From Treponema sp. (GTDB taxonomy: Bacteria; Spirochaetota; Spirochaetia; Treponematales; Treponemataceae): a stretch of DNA of 53,080 nucleotides. The DNA lies in NCBI GenBank assembly GCA_022640795.1, contig JALCCK010000011.1, positions 1 through 53,080 on the forward strand, read 5' to 3'. Position numbers and translations under genes: made by a program. The notes below the pieces were generated by a model. That model had not been told where the DNA came from. It saw nothing but the letters and a program-made list of their open reading frames with translations, and did no database searches. Each line of letters starts with the position of its first letter. Position 1 is the first letter of the stretch. Below, in pieces: positions 8,209 through 15,883 of this stretch.

Positions 8209-9147
8209 TTAGTTTTTCAGAAGTTTTTTTGCCTGTTTTGTTATTTCGTCTGCAGTCAGTTTATAATACTGCTGCAGATAATCCATCGTCCCTACCTGTC
8301 CGAATTCATCGTGGATACCGACCATATACATCGGGGTAGGGTGAACAGTGCTGAGGTAATTTGCGATGGCGGCACCAAGGCCTCCTGCTACCTGATGATT
8401 TTCAGCTGTAATAATATGACCTGTTTTTATGGCATATGACAGTATAAGCGATTCATCGAGCGGCTTAATCGTATGCATATCGATGACAGCTGCGCTGATC
8501 CCATCTTTCTGTAGAAGTTCTGCAGCTTTTAATGCTTCCGGAATAAGAATATAGCCGCTTGCAACTATTGTTAGATCATTCCCATCCTTAAGAATCTTTC
8601 CTTTGCCGAGTTCGAATTTTTCGGTTTCACTATAGATAGTATTGGAACCCTTTCGATGCAGCCGGAGGTAGGTGCAGCCATCGTGTTCTGCAGATTGAAT
8701 AAGCAGAGCTTTTAGTTCTACCGGATCACAGGGTTCATATATTGTAAGTCCCGGAATCATCCTCATCAGCCCTACATCTTCAAACGGCATATGGGTCCCG
8801 CCGTTGAAGGCAGCACTGATACCGGGATCGGTGCCCGTTAATTTTACATTCAGTCCTGCATAATTTGCTGAGATAAAGAACTGATCAAACACACGTCGGG
8901 AAGCAAAACAGGCAAATGTCGCTGGAAACGGAATCTTCCCAACATTGCTTAATCCTGCTGCAACTCCTATCATATTTGCTTCTGCTACACCGACATCAAC
9001 CGTCCGCTGCGGGAACAATTCCTTGAAAGGTACTGTTCCGCTGGCTTTCATGAGATCTGCTTCGAGAATCATAATCTTATCATTCTTGCGTGCTAAATCT
9101 ATAAGCGTCTGGCAGTAGACTGCCCTCATTTCTTTTTTTCCGTCCAT
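8209..9147 (-). CDS. sqwH: Transketolase, C-terminal subunit (split enzyme), probable sulfosugar transketolase
   Basis: 312 aa covering the pyrimidine-binding and C-terminal domains of transketolase. The thiamine-activating Glu56 is in VGVAEANMIGVAAGL. The C-terminal domain (about 190-312) contains IDMHTIKPLD and the NHQVAGGLG loop. It needs the N-terminal subunit encoded just upstream (9 bases apart), which binds the diphosphate. Split transketolases occur in many bacteria and archaea. In the sulfo-transketolase pathway the pair (SqwGH) removes C2 units from sulfofructose and then from sulfoerythrulose onto glyceraldehyde-3-phosphate, giving two xylulose-5-phosphate. GAGGG precedes the start. 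A normal pentose-phosphate role cannot be excluded from sequence alone. Confidence 0.87.
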   Translation of the reverse strand: MDGKKEMRAVYCQTLIDLARKNDKIMILEADLMKASGTVPFKELFPQRTVDVGVAEANMIGVAAGLSNVGKIPFPATFACFASRRVFDQFFISANYAGLNVKLTGTDPGISAAFNGGTHMPFEDVGLMRMIPGLTIYEPCDPVELKALLIQSAEHDGCTYLRLHRKGSNTIYSETEKFELGKGKILKDGNDLTIVASGYILIPEALKAAELLQKDGISAAVIDMHTIKPLDESLILSYAIKTGHIITAENHQVAGGLGAAIANYLSTVHPTPMYMVGIHDEFGQVGTMDYLQQYYKLTADEITKQAKKLLKN

Positions 9148-9156
9148 AATTATCCC

Positions 9157-9978
9157 TCAGTCCAGCTCTGCAATGGCTTTTTCCGCTGTTGCCATGTCAA
9201 ATGTCATGTTGTGATTAGAAACGAGGCCCTCTGCAAAAGAAGCTCCTTTCCCTTTTACCGTATCCAGAATTATCATTGATGGTTTTTCTTTTTGCTGTTT
9301 AGCTTTTTCTATGGCAGTATAAATAGCCGCAATGTCGTGTCCGTCGACACGCTGCGTGAACCAGCCAAAACTTTTCCATTTATCCTGAAGTGGTTCAAGG
9401 TTCATTATTTCGTCGACTGGTCCGTCGAGCTGCAGCTTATTAAAATCTGTAAAAGCTATAAGATGGGCGAGCTTATACTGTGCAGCAAACATTCCTGCTT
9501 CCCAGTTTTGTCCTTCATCACTTTCACCGTCGCCTATAATGGCGTACACATAGCAATTTTTTTTATCAATCCTACGGCCCAAAGCCATTCCGCAGGCGGC
9601 ACTTAATCCCTGACCGAGAGAACCTGTTGACATATCAATTCCGGGCGTCCTTTTACGGTCACAGTGAGAAGGAAGTTTTGTTCCTCCCTGGTTCAGCGTA
9701 TCGAGCCACGTGATGGGGAAAAAACCTTTGAGGGCGAGTGTCGAATAAAGTGCCGGGCCTGAGTGACCTTTTGAGAGAACGAGCATATCACGGTCTTCCC
9801 ATGTCGGATTTTTTTCATCGTAGTTCATTTCCAGATTATAAAGGACTGAAAGAACTTCAACGATGGAAAGCGAACCTCCGATATGGCCTACACCCAGATG
9901 TCCGATTGTATAGATAGTCTTTTTCCGTATTTCTTTGGCAAAAGCTTCCGTTTCTTTAATTTGTAGAGCAGAGAGCAT
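9157..9978 (-). CDS. sqwG: Transketolase, N-terminal subunit (split enzyme), probable sulfosugar transketolase
   Basis: 273 aa matching the thiamine-diphosphate-binding half of transketolase. The diphosphate/Mg motif starts at GDG (149-151) and ends at Asn180 (DFNKLQLDG). Early landmarks are GHIGGSLS (31-38) and LSKGHSGPALY (68-78), and GSLGQGLSAACGMA is at 119-132. It is the first gene of the leftward operon. GGAGG sits 5-6 bases before the ATG. The promoter TTTACA-N17-TATTAT and a probable ROK operator lie directly upstream. Together with the next gene it forms the enzyme that cleaves sulfofructose and sulfoerythrulose in the proposed pathway. Subunit assignment is firm; the sulfosugar substrate is inferred. 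Confidence 0.87.
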   Translation of the reverse strand: MLSALQIKETEAFAKEIRKKTIYTIGHLGVGHIGGSLSIVEVLSVLYNLEMNYDEKNPTWEDRDMLVLSKGHSGPALYSTLALKGFFPITWLDTLNQGGTKLPSHCDRKRTPGIDMSTGSLGQGLSAACGMALGRRIDKKNCYVYAIIGDGESDEGQNWEAGMFAAQYKLAHLIAFTDFNKLQLDGPVDEIMNLEPLQDKWKSFGWFTQRVDGHDIAAIYTAIEKAKQQKEKPSMIILDTVKGKGASFAEGLVSNHNMTFDMATAEKAIAELD

Positions 9979-9995
9979 ATCTGCCTCCTATAATA

Positions 9996-10014
9996 ATTTT
10001 CTTACTGAAAGTAA
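9996..10014 (-). promoter_or_regulatory. Probable ROK-repressor operator, site 1
   Basis: On the - strand this reads TTACTTTCAGTAAGAAAAT. Its core TTACT-TTC-AGTAA is a perfect palindrome. It matches site 2 (11330-11348) at 18 of 19 bases and begins at the last base of the -10 box of the transketolase operon, the place expected for a repressor. The match is seen directly; assignment to the neighbouring ROK protein is inferred. Confidence 0.75.
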
Positions 10015-10042
10015 TAATAAGTCTGTTCAGGCAATTTGTAAA
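10014..10042 (-). promoter_or_regulatory. Promoter of the leftward (transketolase-to-exporter) operon
   Basis: On the - strand, TTTACA (10042-10037), a 17-base spacer and TATTAT (10019-10014). The predicted start falls inside operator site 1, so bound repressor would block RNA polymerase. Confidence 0.65.
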
Positions 10043-10100
10043 GTTTTTTTATGGATTTTTTTGTCAAAACCGATTAGACTATATACATACAGGAATTAAA

Positions 10101-11261
10101 ATGAAGCTGAAAGATGAAAAACCGCTTCGTGCGGAGAATTTGAGACTGCATAACAAAAATCTTGTGCTGTCATTACTATACTCAAGGCGGTCTGCTGGAA
10201 TCAGTCAGTCAGAACTTGTTGAAAAAACGGGTCTCAAGGCACCGACTATTTACCGGATCTTTACCTCTCTTATAGAGGAAAATCTTATTGAGCCTGTTGA
10301 AACTTCTTTCCCTGTGATGGATGTGACAAAACGCGGCCGAAAACCAATGAACTTTTGTGTCCGGCGGGATGCACGCTATTCCATCGCTGTTGATTTCTGG
10401 TCTGCTAATTTATCTATTGGTGTATTTAATTTCTGGGGAGAACGAATTCACAGCAGTATACAGAACCTTGCCCATGATACTACTGCGGATGAGATAGTAT
10501 TTCTTATTTCATCCGTAATAAAAAATACCATTGCCGAATTGCATATTGCCTCTGCTGCAATAATCGGAGTCGGAGTTGCTGCACCGGGGCTTGTCGATCT
10601 GGCCTCAGAACAAATTGTATATTATCCGAGAATACAGGGAATGAGAAATTACCCTATTGTAGAAAAACTCAAGAATCTGCTGAATCTGCCGGTTATTCTT
10701 CATAACAACTGTTCGGCTCTTGCCCTTGGTGAATTCCGGTATGGTGGTTTTGAAACACAAAATTCGATGTTTACCTTTTTATTCCGGACTGGAGTAAACG
10801 GGAGCTTTATAGATAACGGTAGAATTTTTATCAACAGCAAACGGCAAACTCTGGAAATAGGACATCTCCCTGTGTGCAAAAACGGTCCTAAATGTGCCTG
10901 TGGCAGGAAGGGCTGTCTTCAGGCTTGTATTTCAGCGTTATGTCCGGATGAAACTGTTTCTTTTATGTTTGAGAATGTAGATCCTGATTCGGATAGCGGC
11001 CGTAAAATTCTGAAGGCTGCGGCAGAGTATATGGCTGTCGTGATACGAACCATAGAAAAAATTTTTGCACCGTCGTCATTTCTTATCGTTGCCTGTAATG
11101 ACCGTATAGCCGGGATGCTTTCTGAAGAAATTGGAAAAATTCTTGATAAGCCTGATACCTTTGGTAATGATAGCCCTGTGATTTTTCATGCTGCCTATGA
11201 TCCTTTGTTTGCCCAGAAGGGAATATCGGATCAGATTCTTATAAATTACTTTGCGCGCTGA
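10101..11261 (+). CDS. ROK-family transcriptional regulator of the sulfoquinovose operons
   Basis: 386 aa. An N-terminal winged helix-turn-helix (about 20-75; ISQSELVEKTGLKAPTIYRIFTSL) precedes a ROK sugar-binding domain. The zinc motif CACGRKGC (about 266-273) is intact, although the Glu that normally follows (GCLE) is Gln. The kinase signatures are degenerate: the usual DxGGT phosphate loop reads DFWSANLS, and the GTGIGxG loop reads RTGVNGS. It should therefore be a sugar-responsive repressor and not a glucokinase. It is divergent from the transketolase operon and upstream of the isomerase/transport operon. Matching palindromes at both operon promoters are its likely operators. AGGA lies 7 bases before the ATG. 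The likely effector is SQ or a pathway sulfosugar (inference). Confidence 0.88.
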   Translation: MKLKDEKPLRAENLRLHNKNLVLSLLYSRRSAGISQSELVEKTGLKAPTIYRIFTSLIEENLIEPVETSFPVMDVTKRGRKPMNFCVRRDARYSIAVDFWSANLSIGVFNFWGERIHSSIQNLAHDTTADEIVFLISSVIKNTIAELHIASAAIIGVGVAAPGLVDLASEQIVYYPRIQGMRNYPIVEKLKNLLNLPVILHNNCSALALGEFRYGGFETQNSMFTFLFRTGVNGSFIDNGRIFINSKRQTLEIGHLPVCKNGPKCACGRKGCLQACISALCPDETVSFMFENVDPDSDSGRKILKAAAEYMAVVIRTIEKIFAPSSFLIVACNDRIAGMLSEEIGKILDKPDTFGNDSPVIFHAAYDPLFAQKGISDQILINYFAR

Positions 11262-11305
11262 TTCCTTCCGTTTTCCCTTTTTTATGATTTCAGTTATAAA
11301 AAAGT

Positions 11306-11348
11306 TTGACAGATTGAAAATTCTATGTTTTACTTACAGTAAGAAAAT
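11306..11348 (+). promoter_or_regulatory. Promoter plus ROK operator (site 2) of the rightward sulfoquinovose operon
   Basis: TTGACA (11306-11311), a 17-base spacer and TTTACT (11329-11334) form the promoter. TTACTTACAGTAAGAAAAT (11330-11348) overlaps the -10 and differs from site 1 at one base. Its core TTACT-TAC-AGTAA is palindromic in the arms. The arrangement mirrors the leftward operon. Confidence 0.7.
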
Positions 11349-11394
11349 AAATTGATTTGTTTCCCTGCTGGGAAAAGTAAGACGAGGCGTTACT

Positions 11395-12717
11395 ATGCAA
11401 ATTGTGTATGTTCCGATAGGTGTTCCGACTTTTGATCTTGGAGAAGCTGAAAAACAATTTGAAATGTCAAAACAACTGCTTTTTGAAATTGATTCTTTAA
11501 TTTGTGTTCCTGAAAAAATTTTACTTTCGCTTGAAAGTATTGCTACTTTTCTTGCCCGGTATAATCCTGATTTGGTTATTATTCAGAATATAACATTTGC
11601 AAATTCTGAGTACTGTTCAGAAGTCGTTTCTCGAACAACGTGTCCCGTATTGTTATGGACTTTACGGGAACCAGATAGTAATGGCGGAAGGCTTAAATTG
11701 AATTCATTAACAGGAGCTTTTTCAGCCGGAAACGTTATGTATGCGTTGGGACGTTCTGATTTTGAATATATAATCGGTGCTCCTGACGAAGTATCGTTAA
11801 AAACAAAAATAGAGCACTATGTAAAAGCAACAAAGGTTTACTATCAGTTGAAAAAACTTTCTCTTGCGGCGATCGGAGGTACTCCACAGGGATTCGGTTT
11901 TGGCCGGGCTCTGGATGCTGAACTTCGCCGTTTCTTTGGTGTCCGTTTGATCAGCGCAGAATCACGTGAGTTAATGAAAAAAGCAGCACTGTATACGACA
12001 GAAGAACTGGATTGCTATAAAAAAGAAATTGAAAAAAGTTGTATAGGAACTGAAAAAATTCCGGCAAAAAATTTTGAAGGATATCTTCGACTTCGAAAAG
12101 CATATGCCGACTTTATTTCCGAAAATACCATTGGGGCTCTAGCTTCCCGCTGCTGGCCTGATTTTTTTACTGAATATGGAACGCCTGTTTGTGCGGTACT
12201 TTCGATGCTGAATAATACCGGTATTCCCGCTACAGGGGAAAGTGATATTTACGGGGCGTTGACTATGTATATTGCCTGGAGATTTACCGGTACACCGGCT
12301 TTTTTCGGAGATCCTGTGGCAATGAATGAGGATATGAATACTATCACCTATTGGCATTGCGGTATGGCAGCTCCGAAACTTACGGATAAAGCTTTTCTTG
12401 GCGTACATCCGAATAGAAAAATCGGGCCTGTTATGGATTTTGGCTGTAAATCAGCGGATACTGCTACCGTTATACGAATTGGTCGAAAGCCGGACGGAAA
12501 ATTTCGTATGCTCATTATTACCGGCAGTATCCCGGCAGCGCCGCGCCAATATAGCGGTACCTCAGTTGTTTTTAAACCGGAAACAGCCGTCGGCAATCTT
12601 GTGTATACGACGGTAAAAGACGGATGGGAGCCGCATTATATTGTTGTGTTCTCGAATATTGTACAAGAAACTGTTTATCTTGCGAATCTGCTGCATCTGG
12701 AGATTTGTAGATTTTAA
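11395..12717 (+). CDS. sqvD: L-fucose/L-arabinose isomerase-like protein, probable sulfoquinovose isomerase
   Basis: A 440-aa protein of the L-fucose isomerase-like superfamily: an N-terminal Rossmann-like part (about 1-150), a central domain with GGTPQGFGFGRALDAELRRFFG (about 162-183), and the metal-binding C-terminal half with CWPDFFTEYG (near 253), GESDIYGALTMY (near 282) and the late HPNR. Proteins of this kind (SqvD, also called SftI) convert sulfoquinovose to 6-deoxy-6-sulfofructose in the transaldolase and transketolase versions of sulfoglycolysis. It is the first gene of the rightward operon, with GAGG 8 bases from the ATG and the promoter/operator upstream. Specificity is inferred from the GH31 sulfoquinovosidase and the sulfo-transketolase genes in the same locus. 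Confidence 0.8.
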   Translation: MQIVYVPIGVPTFDLGEAEKQFEMSKQLLFEIDSLICVPEKILLSLESIATFLARYNPDLVIIQNITFANSEYCSEVVSRTTCPVLLWTLREPDSNGGRLKLNSLTGAFSAGNVMYALGRSDFEYIIGAPDEVSLKTKIEHYVKATKVYYQLKKLSLAAIGGTPQGFGFGRALDAELRRFFGVRLISAESRELMKKAALYTTEELDCYKKEIEKSCIGTEKIPAKNFEGYLRLRKAYADFISENTIGALASRCWPDFFTEYGTPVCAVLSMLNNTGIPATGESDIYGALTMYIAWRFTGTPAFFGDPVAMNEDMNTITYWHCGMAAPKLTDKAFLGVHPNRKIGPVMDFGCKSADTATVIRIGRKPDGKFRMLIITGSIPAAPRQYSGTSVVFKPETAVGNLVYTTVKDGWEPHYIVVFSNIVQETVYLANLLHLEICRF

Positions 12718-12746
12718 CGAAAAAAAATTTTTCTAGTAGTTTAAAA

Positions 12747-12777
12747 GCGGAGCAGGTGCTGCCTTTATTGGCTCCGC
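12747..12777 (+). other. Stem-loop ahead of the binding-protein gene
   Basis: GCGGAGC (12747-12753) pairs with GCTCCGC (12771-12777), 17-base loop. No T-run follows, so it is unlikely to be a full terminator. It could protect the 5' end of the abundant binding-protein message after processing. Confidence 0.45.
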
Positions 12778-12797
12778 ATAAAATTTTGGAGGTTTTT

Positions 12798-14069
12798 ATG
12801 AAACGGTTGTACAGATTAGGTCTATGTACCGTTTTGGTTTTGGCATCGGCAGTTTTCTGTTCGTTTGCTAATGGAACACAGGATACTGAAGAGACCGGTG
12901 AAATTAATCTTCGCTGGGCCAGTATCTGGGTTGGGAATGACAGCAAGGCTCCCGCTGTTGAAGCGCTTGTTAATGAATACAATGCAGCAAATGAAGGAAA
13001 GGTAAAGGTTATTATTGAACCTCAGCCTGACTATAATGCGTATGAGCAGAAAATTCGTACTTCGATCGCTGCCGGACAAGCTCCTGCTGATATTTTTACA
13101 ATAAAGCTGAATCCGACAACAGCAACCTTTTATCAGTCTGATCTTCTTATGGATTTTTCGAAAGTTGGTGAAGATGGATGGTTGAAAACGTTCGATTCGG
13201 GTTCAATGGTTCAGTCGAATATAGATGGGGTCCAGCGTTCTCTCCCGATGGAGACCGCCATTTTACCTATTTGGTATAATATGGATGCCTTTAAAAAAGC
13301 CGGTATCACAAAAATACCTTCGACAATGAATGAAATGTGGAACGATTTTGACAAACTGAAAGCTGCCGGTATAGCACCGACCAGTCAGATGACGGGAGAT
13401 ACGAATGCATGGACAAGTATGATCTGGTTCTCACATCTTGCAGTCAGTCTCGGCGGGATAAATATTTGGAATAAACCGTTTACTGATCCGGCATTTGTAA
13501 AGGCCGCAACGTTAATGAAAAGAATTATTTCAGATTATTCAACGCCCGATGCCGTAGGACTTGGAGCCGGGGGCAGTGGCGGACATTTTCTTGCCGGCCG
13601 TACTGCTATCTTCTCAAACGGGCCGTGGTACGCGGGAAGAAAAGATCTTGCTGAAACGCCTTTTTTTGATTCGATCAAAATTGCAGGTATCCCAGCGGCC
13701 GGTTCTACTACCGATTTTGTAATCAGCAGACTTCAGGCAAATATCTGTGCTGCAGCAACAAAAGATTCCCGCAGGCAGGCTGCAATTCTTGATTTTCTGA
13801 AATACCTGACAAAGCCTGAAAATATCAAGCGTATTTCGGAATCTTCAGGGGCAATGTTTGCTATTAAAACCGATTACGTTCCTGAGAATCCGTTGCAGAA
13901 GCAGTTCTACGATTTGGCTAATTCAACAAATAAATCATCCTTTGATCTCGAAGCCGCACTTGGTTCGGAAGTTACGCTGGAGTTTGAACAACAACTCAGC
14001 GCACTGGTGCTTGGAACTATAACCCCTGATGAGTTCTGCAGACTTGTTGATGCAAAAATCGATCGTTAA
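12798..14069 (+). CDS. ABC importer substrate-binding protein, CUT1 type, probable SQ/SQ-glycoside binder
   Basis: 423 aa with a Sec signal peptide (hydrophobic stretch about 7-25; a Cys follows in SAVFC, so a spirochaetal lipoprotein is possible though not typical). The mature part is a family 1 extracellular solute-binding protein: RWASIWVGNDSKAPAVEALVNEYN, then TAIFSNGPWYAGR in the C-lobe. The start is fixed at ATG 12798 by GGAGG 6 bases upstream; an earlier in-frame ATG (12756) lacks a site and falls in the stem-loop. It follows the isomerase gene and precedes two permeases. By context it should bind sulfoquinovose or sulfoquinovosyl glycerol, comparable to SmoF of the Agrobacterium pathway. 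Stem-loops lie before and after it. Confidence 0.87.
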   Translation: MKRLYRLGLCTVLVLASAVFCSFANGTQDTEETGEINLRWASIWVGNDSKAPAVEALVNEYNAANEGKVKVIIEPQPDYNAYEQKIRTSIAAGQAPADIFTIKLNPTTATFYQSDLLMDFSKVGEDGWLKTFDSGSMVQSNIDGVQRSLPMETAILPIWYNMDAFKKAGITKIPSTMNEMWNDFDKLKAAGIAPTSQMTGDTNAWTSMIWFSHLAVSLGGINIWNKPFTDPAFVKAATLMKRIISDYSTPDAVGLGAGGSGGHFLAGRTAIFSNGPWYAGRKDLAETPFFDSIKIAGIPAAGSTTDFVISRLQANICAAATKDSRRQAAILDFLKYLTKPENIKRISESSGAMFAIKTDYVPENPLQKQFYDLANSTNKSSFDLEAALGSEVTLEFEQQLSALVLGTITPDEFCRLVDAKIDR

Positions 14070-14080
14070 TTACGAATTTT

Positions 14081-14113
14081 GGAGTACCGGTAAATTTACC
14101 GTATCGGTACTCC
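14081..14113 (+). other. Stem-loop between binding-protein and permease genes
   Basis: GGAGTACCG (14081-14089) pairs with CGGTACTCC (14105-14113), and the loop contains the palindrome GGTAAATTTACC. No T-run follows. Such intercistronic hairpins commonly stabilise the upstream binding-protein message so that it is made in excess over the permeases. Confidence 0.55.
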
Positions 14114-14131
14114 GCTTTGGAGACCTATTGT

Positions 14132-15025
14132 ATGCAGAAGTCGAAATCAAATACTGAAATAAACTGGATAGGCAGAATTTTGTTTCTTTTGCCCGTGACT
14201 GTATTGTTTGTACTGTTTTTTATATATCCATTCGGATTTACATTTATTACCAGTTTTACCAAATGGCGTGGTATCGGAAAAATGCAGTTTTGTGGATTCG
14301 CGAATTACATAAAGCTACTTGAGGATCCGACTTTCCTGCTCGCCCTGCGTAATAATATAATTTGGGCTGTATGCCAGGGATTTATTCAAGTTCCGATGGC
14401 TTGCATCGTTGCCATGATACTGGTACGACGGCCGAAGGGATGGCGTTTCCTGCGTACGATTTATTATTTACCGAATGTCATATCTACTGTCGCGCTGGCG
14501 ATGGTCTGGGTCGCGGTCTATAATGTGAGTGGCCCGCTCAATGCAATCCTTGGAAAATTGTTCGGTATGCAGGCCAGAAATTGGCTTGGGAATCCCCGGA
14601 CGGCACTTGGGGCGGTGATTTTTCAGACCGTTATCTACATAGGATATTTTATGATTATTTTGTATGCCTCTGCGCTTACTATACCCCGGGATCTCTACGA
14701 AGCTGCGGAAATTGATGGGGCCGGAACACTGCAACAGGAATGGCATATTACGCTTCCCATGCTGCGGGGCAGTCTCGTTACTACCATGACGCTTGCTATG
14801 GCTTATGGCATGCGACATTTTGAATCGACATACCTTATGACCGGCGGCGGACCGGCTTATTCGACAACGACGATGGGCATAAGTCTTTACGGAAAGATGG
14901 ATTCCCTTCGATATAGTGAAGCAAGTACGACCGGTATTTTTCTTATAATTATGGGAACACTGGTTATTGTTGCGATCAGAAAATTATTTGGTAATTCAGA
15001 TCCGCTTTCCGATACGGCCCAGTAG
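14132..15025 (+). CDS. ABC transporter permease 1, CUT1 (MalF/UgpA-like)
   Basis: 297 aa with six predicted membrane helices, the first at about 18-40. The coupling-helix EAA loop reads EAAEIDGAGTLQQEWHITLP and docks to the ATPase. The ATG at 14132 is preferred because GGAG lies 9 bases upstream; an in-frame TTG at 14117 would add five residues without a ribosome site. It forms the membrane channel with the next gene for import of the sulfoquinovose-type substrate. No ATPase gene lies in the operon, so a shared MsmK/UgpC-type ATPase elsewhere must energise it. Confidence 0.9.
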   Translation: MQKSKSNTEINWIGRILFLLPVTVLFVLFFIYPFGFTFITSFTKWRGIGKMQFCGFANYIKLLEDPTFLLALRNNIIWAVCQGFIQVPMACIVAMILVRRPKGWRFLRTIYYLPNVISTVALAMVWVAVYNVSGPLNAILGKLFGMQARNWLGNPRTALGAVIFQTVIYIGYFMIILYASALTIPRDLYEAAEIDGAGTLQQEWHITLPMLRGSLVTTMTLAMAYGMRHFESTYLMTGGGPAYSTTTMGISLYGKMDSLRYSEASTTGIFLIIMGTLVIVAIRKLFGNSDPLSDTAQ

Positions 15026-15038
15026 GAGATTCTATCTT

Positions 15039-15881
15039 ATGGAAGATAAATATACAGTAAAAAAAATTGTTATCGGTTTCTTAAAATGGTGCTTTCTGCT
15101 TTTTCTTCTTGCGGTTGCATTGCTACCGTTGCTTTGGCTCATTTTAAGTTCGCTCAGGACCAACCTTGAACTGCAGATATCACCTTTTGGATGGCCGAAA
15201 AATCCGCAATGGGGTAATTATCTCAATGCACTTAAAATGGCCAGTCTTCCGCGGTTACTTGTCAATTCTCTGGTTGTTGCCGCTGTTGCTGTTATTCTTA
15301 ACGTACTTATTACAACTATGGCAGCATATGTCCTTTCCCGTGAACATTTTATGGGACGTGACGTAATTTATACGATACTTACTGCAGGTGTTTTGATTCC
15401 TGTTATTGCTTTTATGGTTCCTTATTTTACATTAATTACAAAAATGGGGCTTTATAATAATCTTTTGGCACTTATTCTTGTGTATACGGCAGTTAATATT
15501 CCGGTTTCGACTTTCCTTGAAACAGGTTTTATGAAAAGTATTCCGAAAGAAATAGAAGAAGCCGCTATTATTGACGGTTGTAACTTTTATAGCAGGTTTT
15601 CAAAAATAATATTTCCGATTTCAAAGTCTGGTATGGTGACGGCAGGAACGTTCTGCTTTACGTATGCATGGAATGAATTTACGATGGCGATGCTTCTGAC
15701 AAGCAGTGTACAATCAAGAACCGTTCAGTTAGGAATAAAATTTTTTACAAGTCAGTTTATTACCGATTACAGCAGTATGTATGCTGCAATTGTTGTGACT
15801 ATAATTCCGAGTGTGACGATTTACGCATTGCTCCATGACAAAATTATCGGAGGAATTGCTGCAGGGAGTGTAAAAGGTTAA
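15039..15881 (+). CDS. ABC transporter permease 2, CUT1 (MalG/UgpE-like)
   Basis: 280 aa with six predicted membrane helices. The EAA loop reads EEAAIIDGCNFYSRFSKIIFP. The start at 15039 is supported by AGGAG about 10 bases upstream. The upstream extension of the same frame runs back into permease 1 and is not credible. It pairs with permease 1. Its stop is two bases before the start of the sulfoquinovosidase gene, so the importer and glycosidase are translated from one message. Confidence 0.9.
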   Translation: MEDKYTVKKIVIGFLKWCFLLFLLAVALLPLLWLILSSLRTNLELQISPFGWPKNPQWGNYLNALKMASLPRLLVNSLVVAAVAVILNVLITTMAAYVLSREHFMGRDVIYTILTAGVLIPVIAFMVPYFTLITKMGLYNNLLALILVYTAVNIPVSTFLETGFMKSIPKEIEEAAIIDGCNFYSRFSKIIFPISKSGMVTAGTFCFTYAWNEFTMAMLLTSSVQSRTVQLGIKFFTSQFITDYSSMYAAIVVTIIPSVTIYALLHDKIIGGIAAGSVKG

Positions 15882-15883
15882 AA

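Noticed and set aside
10101..11261. ROK protein as a glucokinase
   Set aside because: N-terminal DNA-binding domain present and both ATP-binding loops degenerate.
12747..12777. Stem-loop as a rho-independent terminator after the SQ isomerase gene
   Set aside because: No T-run follows, and the binding-protein gene starts 20 bases later with no promoter visible between.
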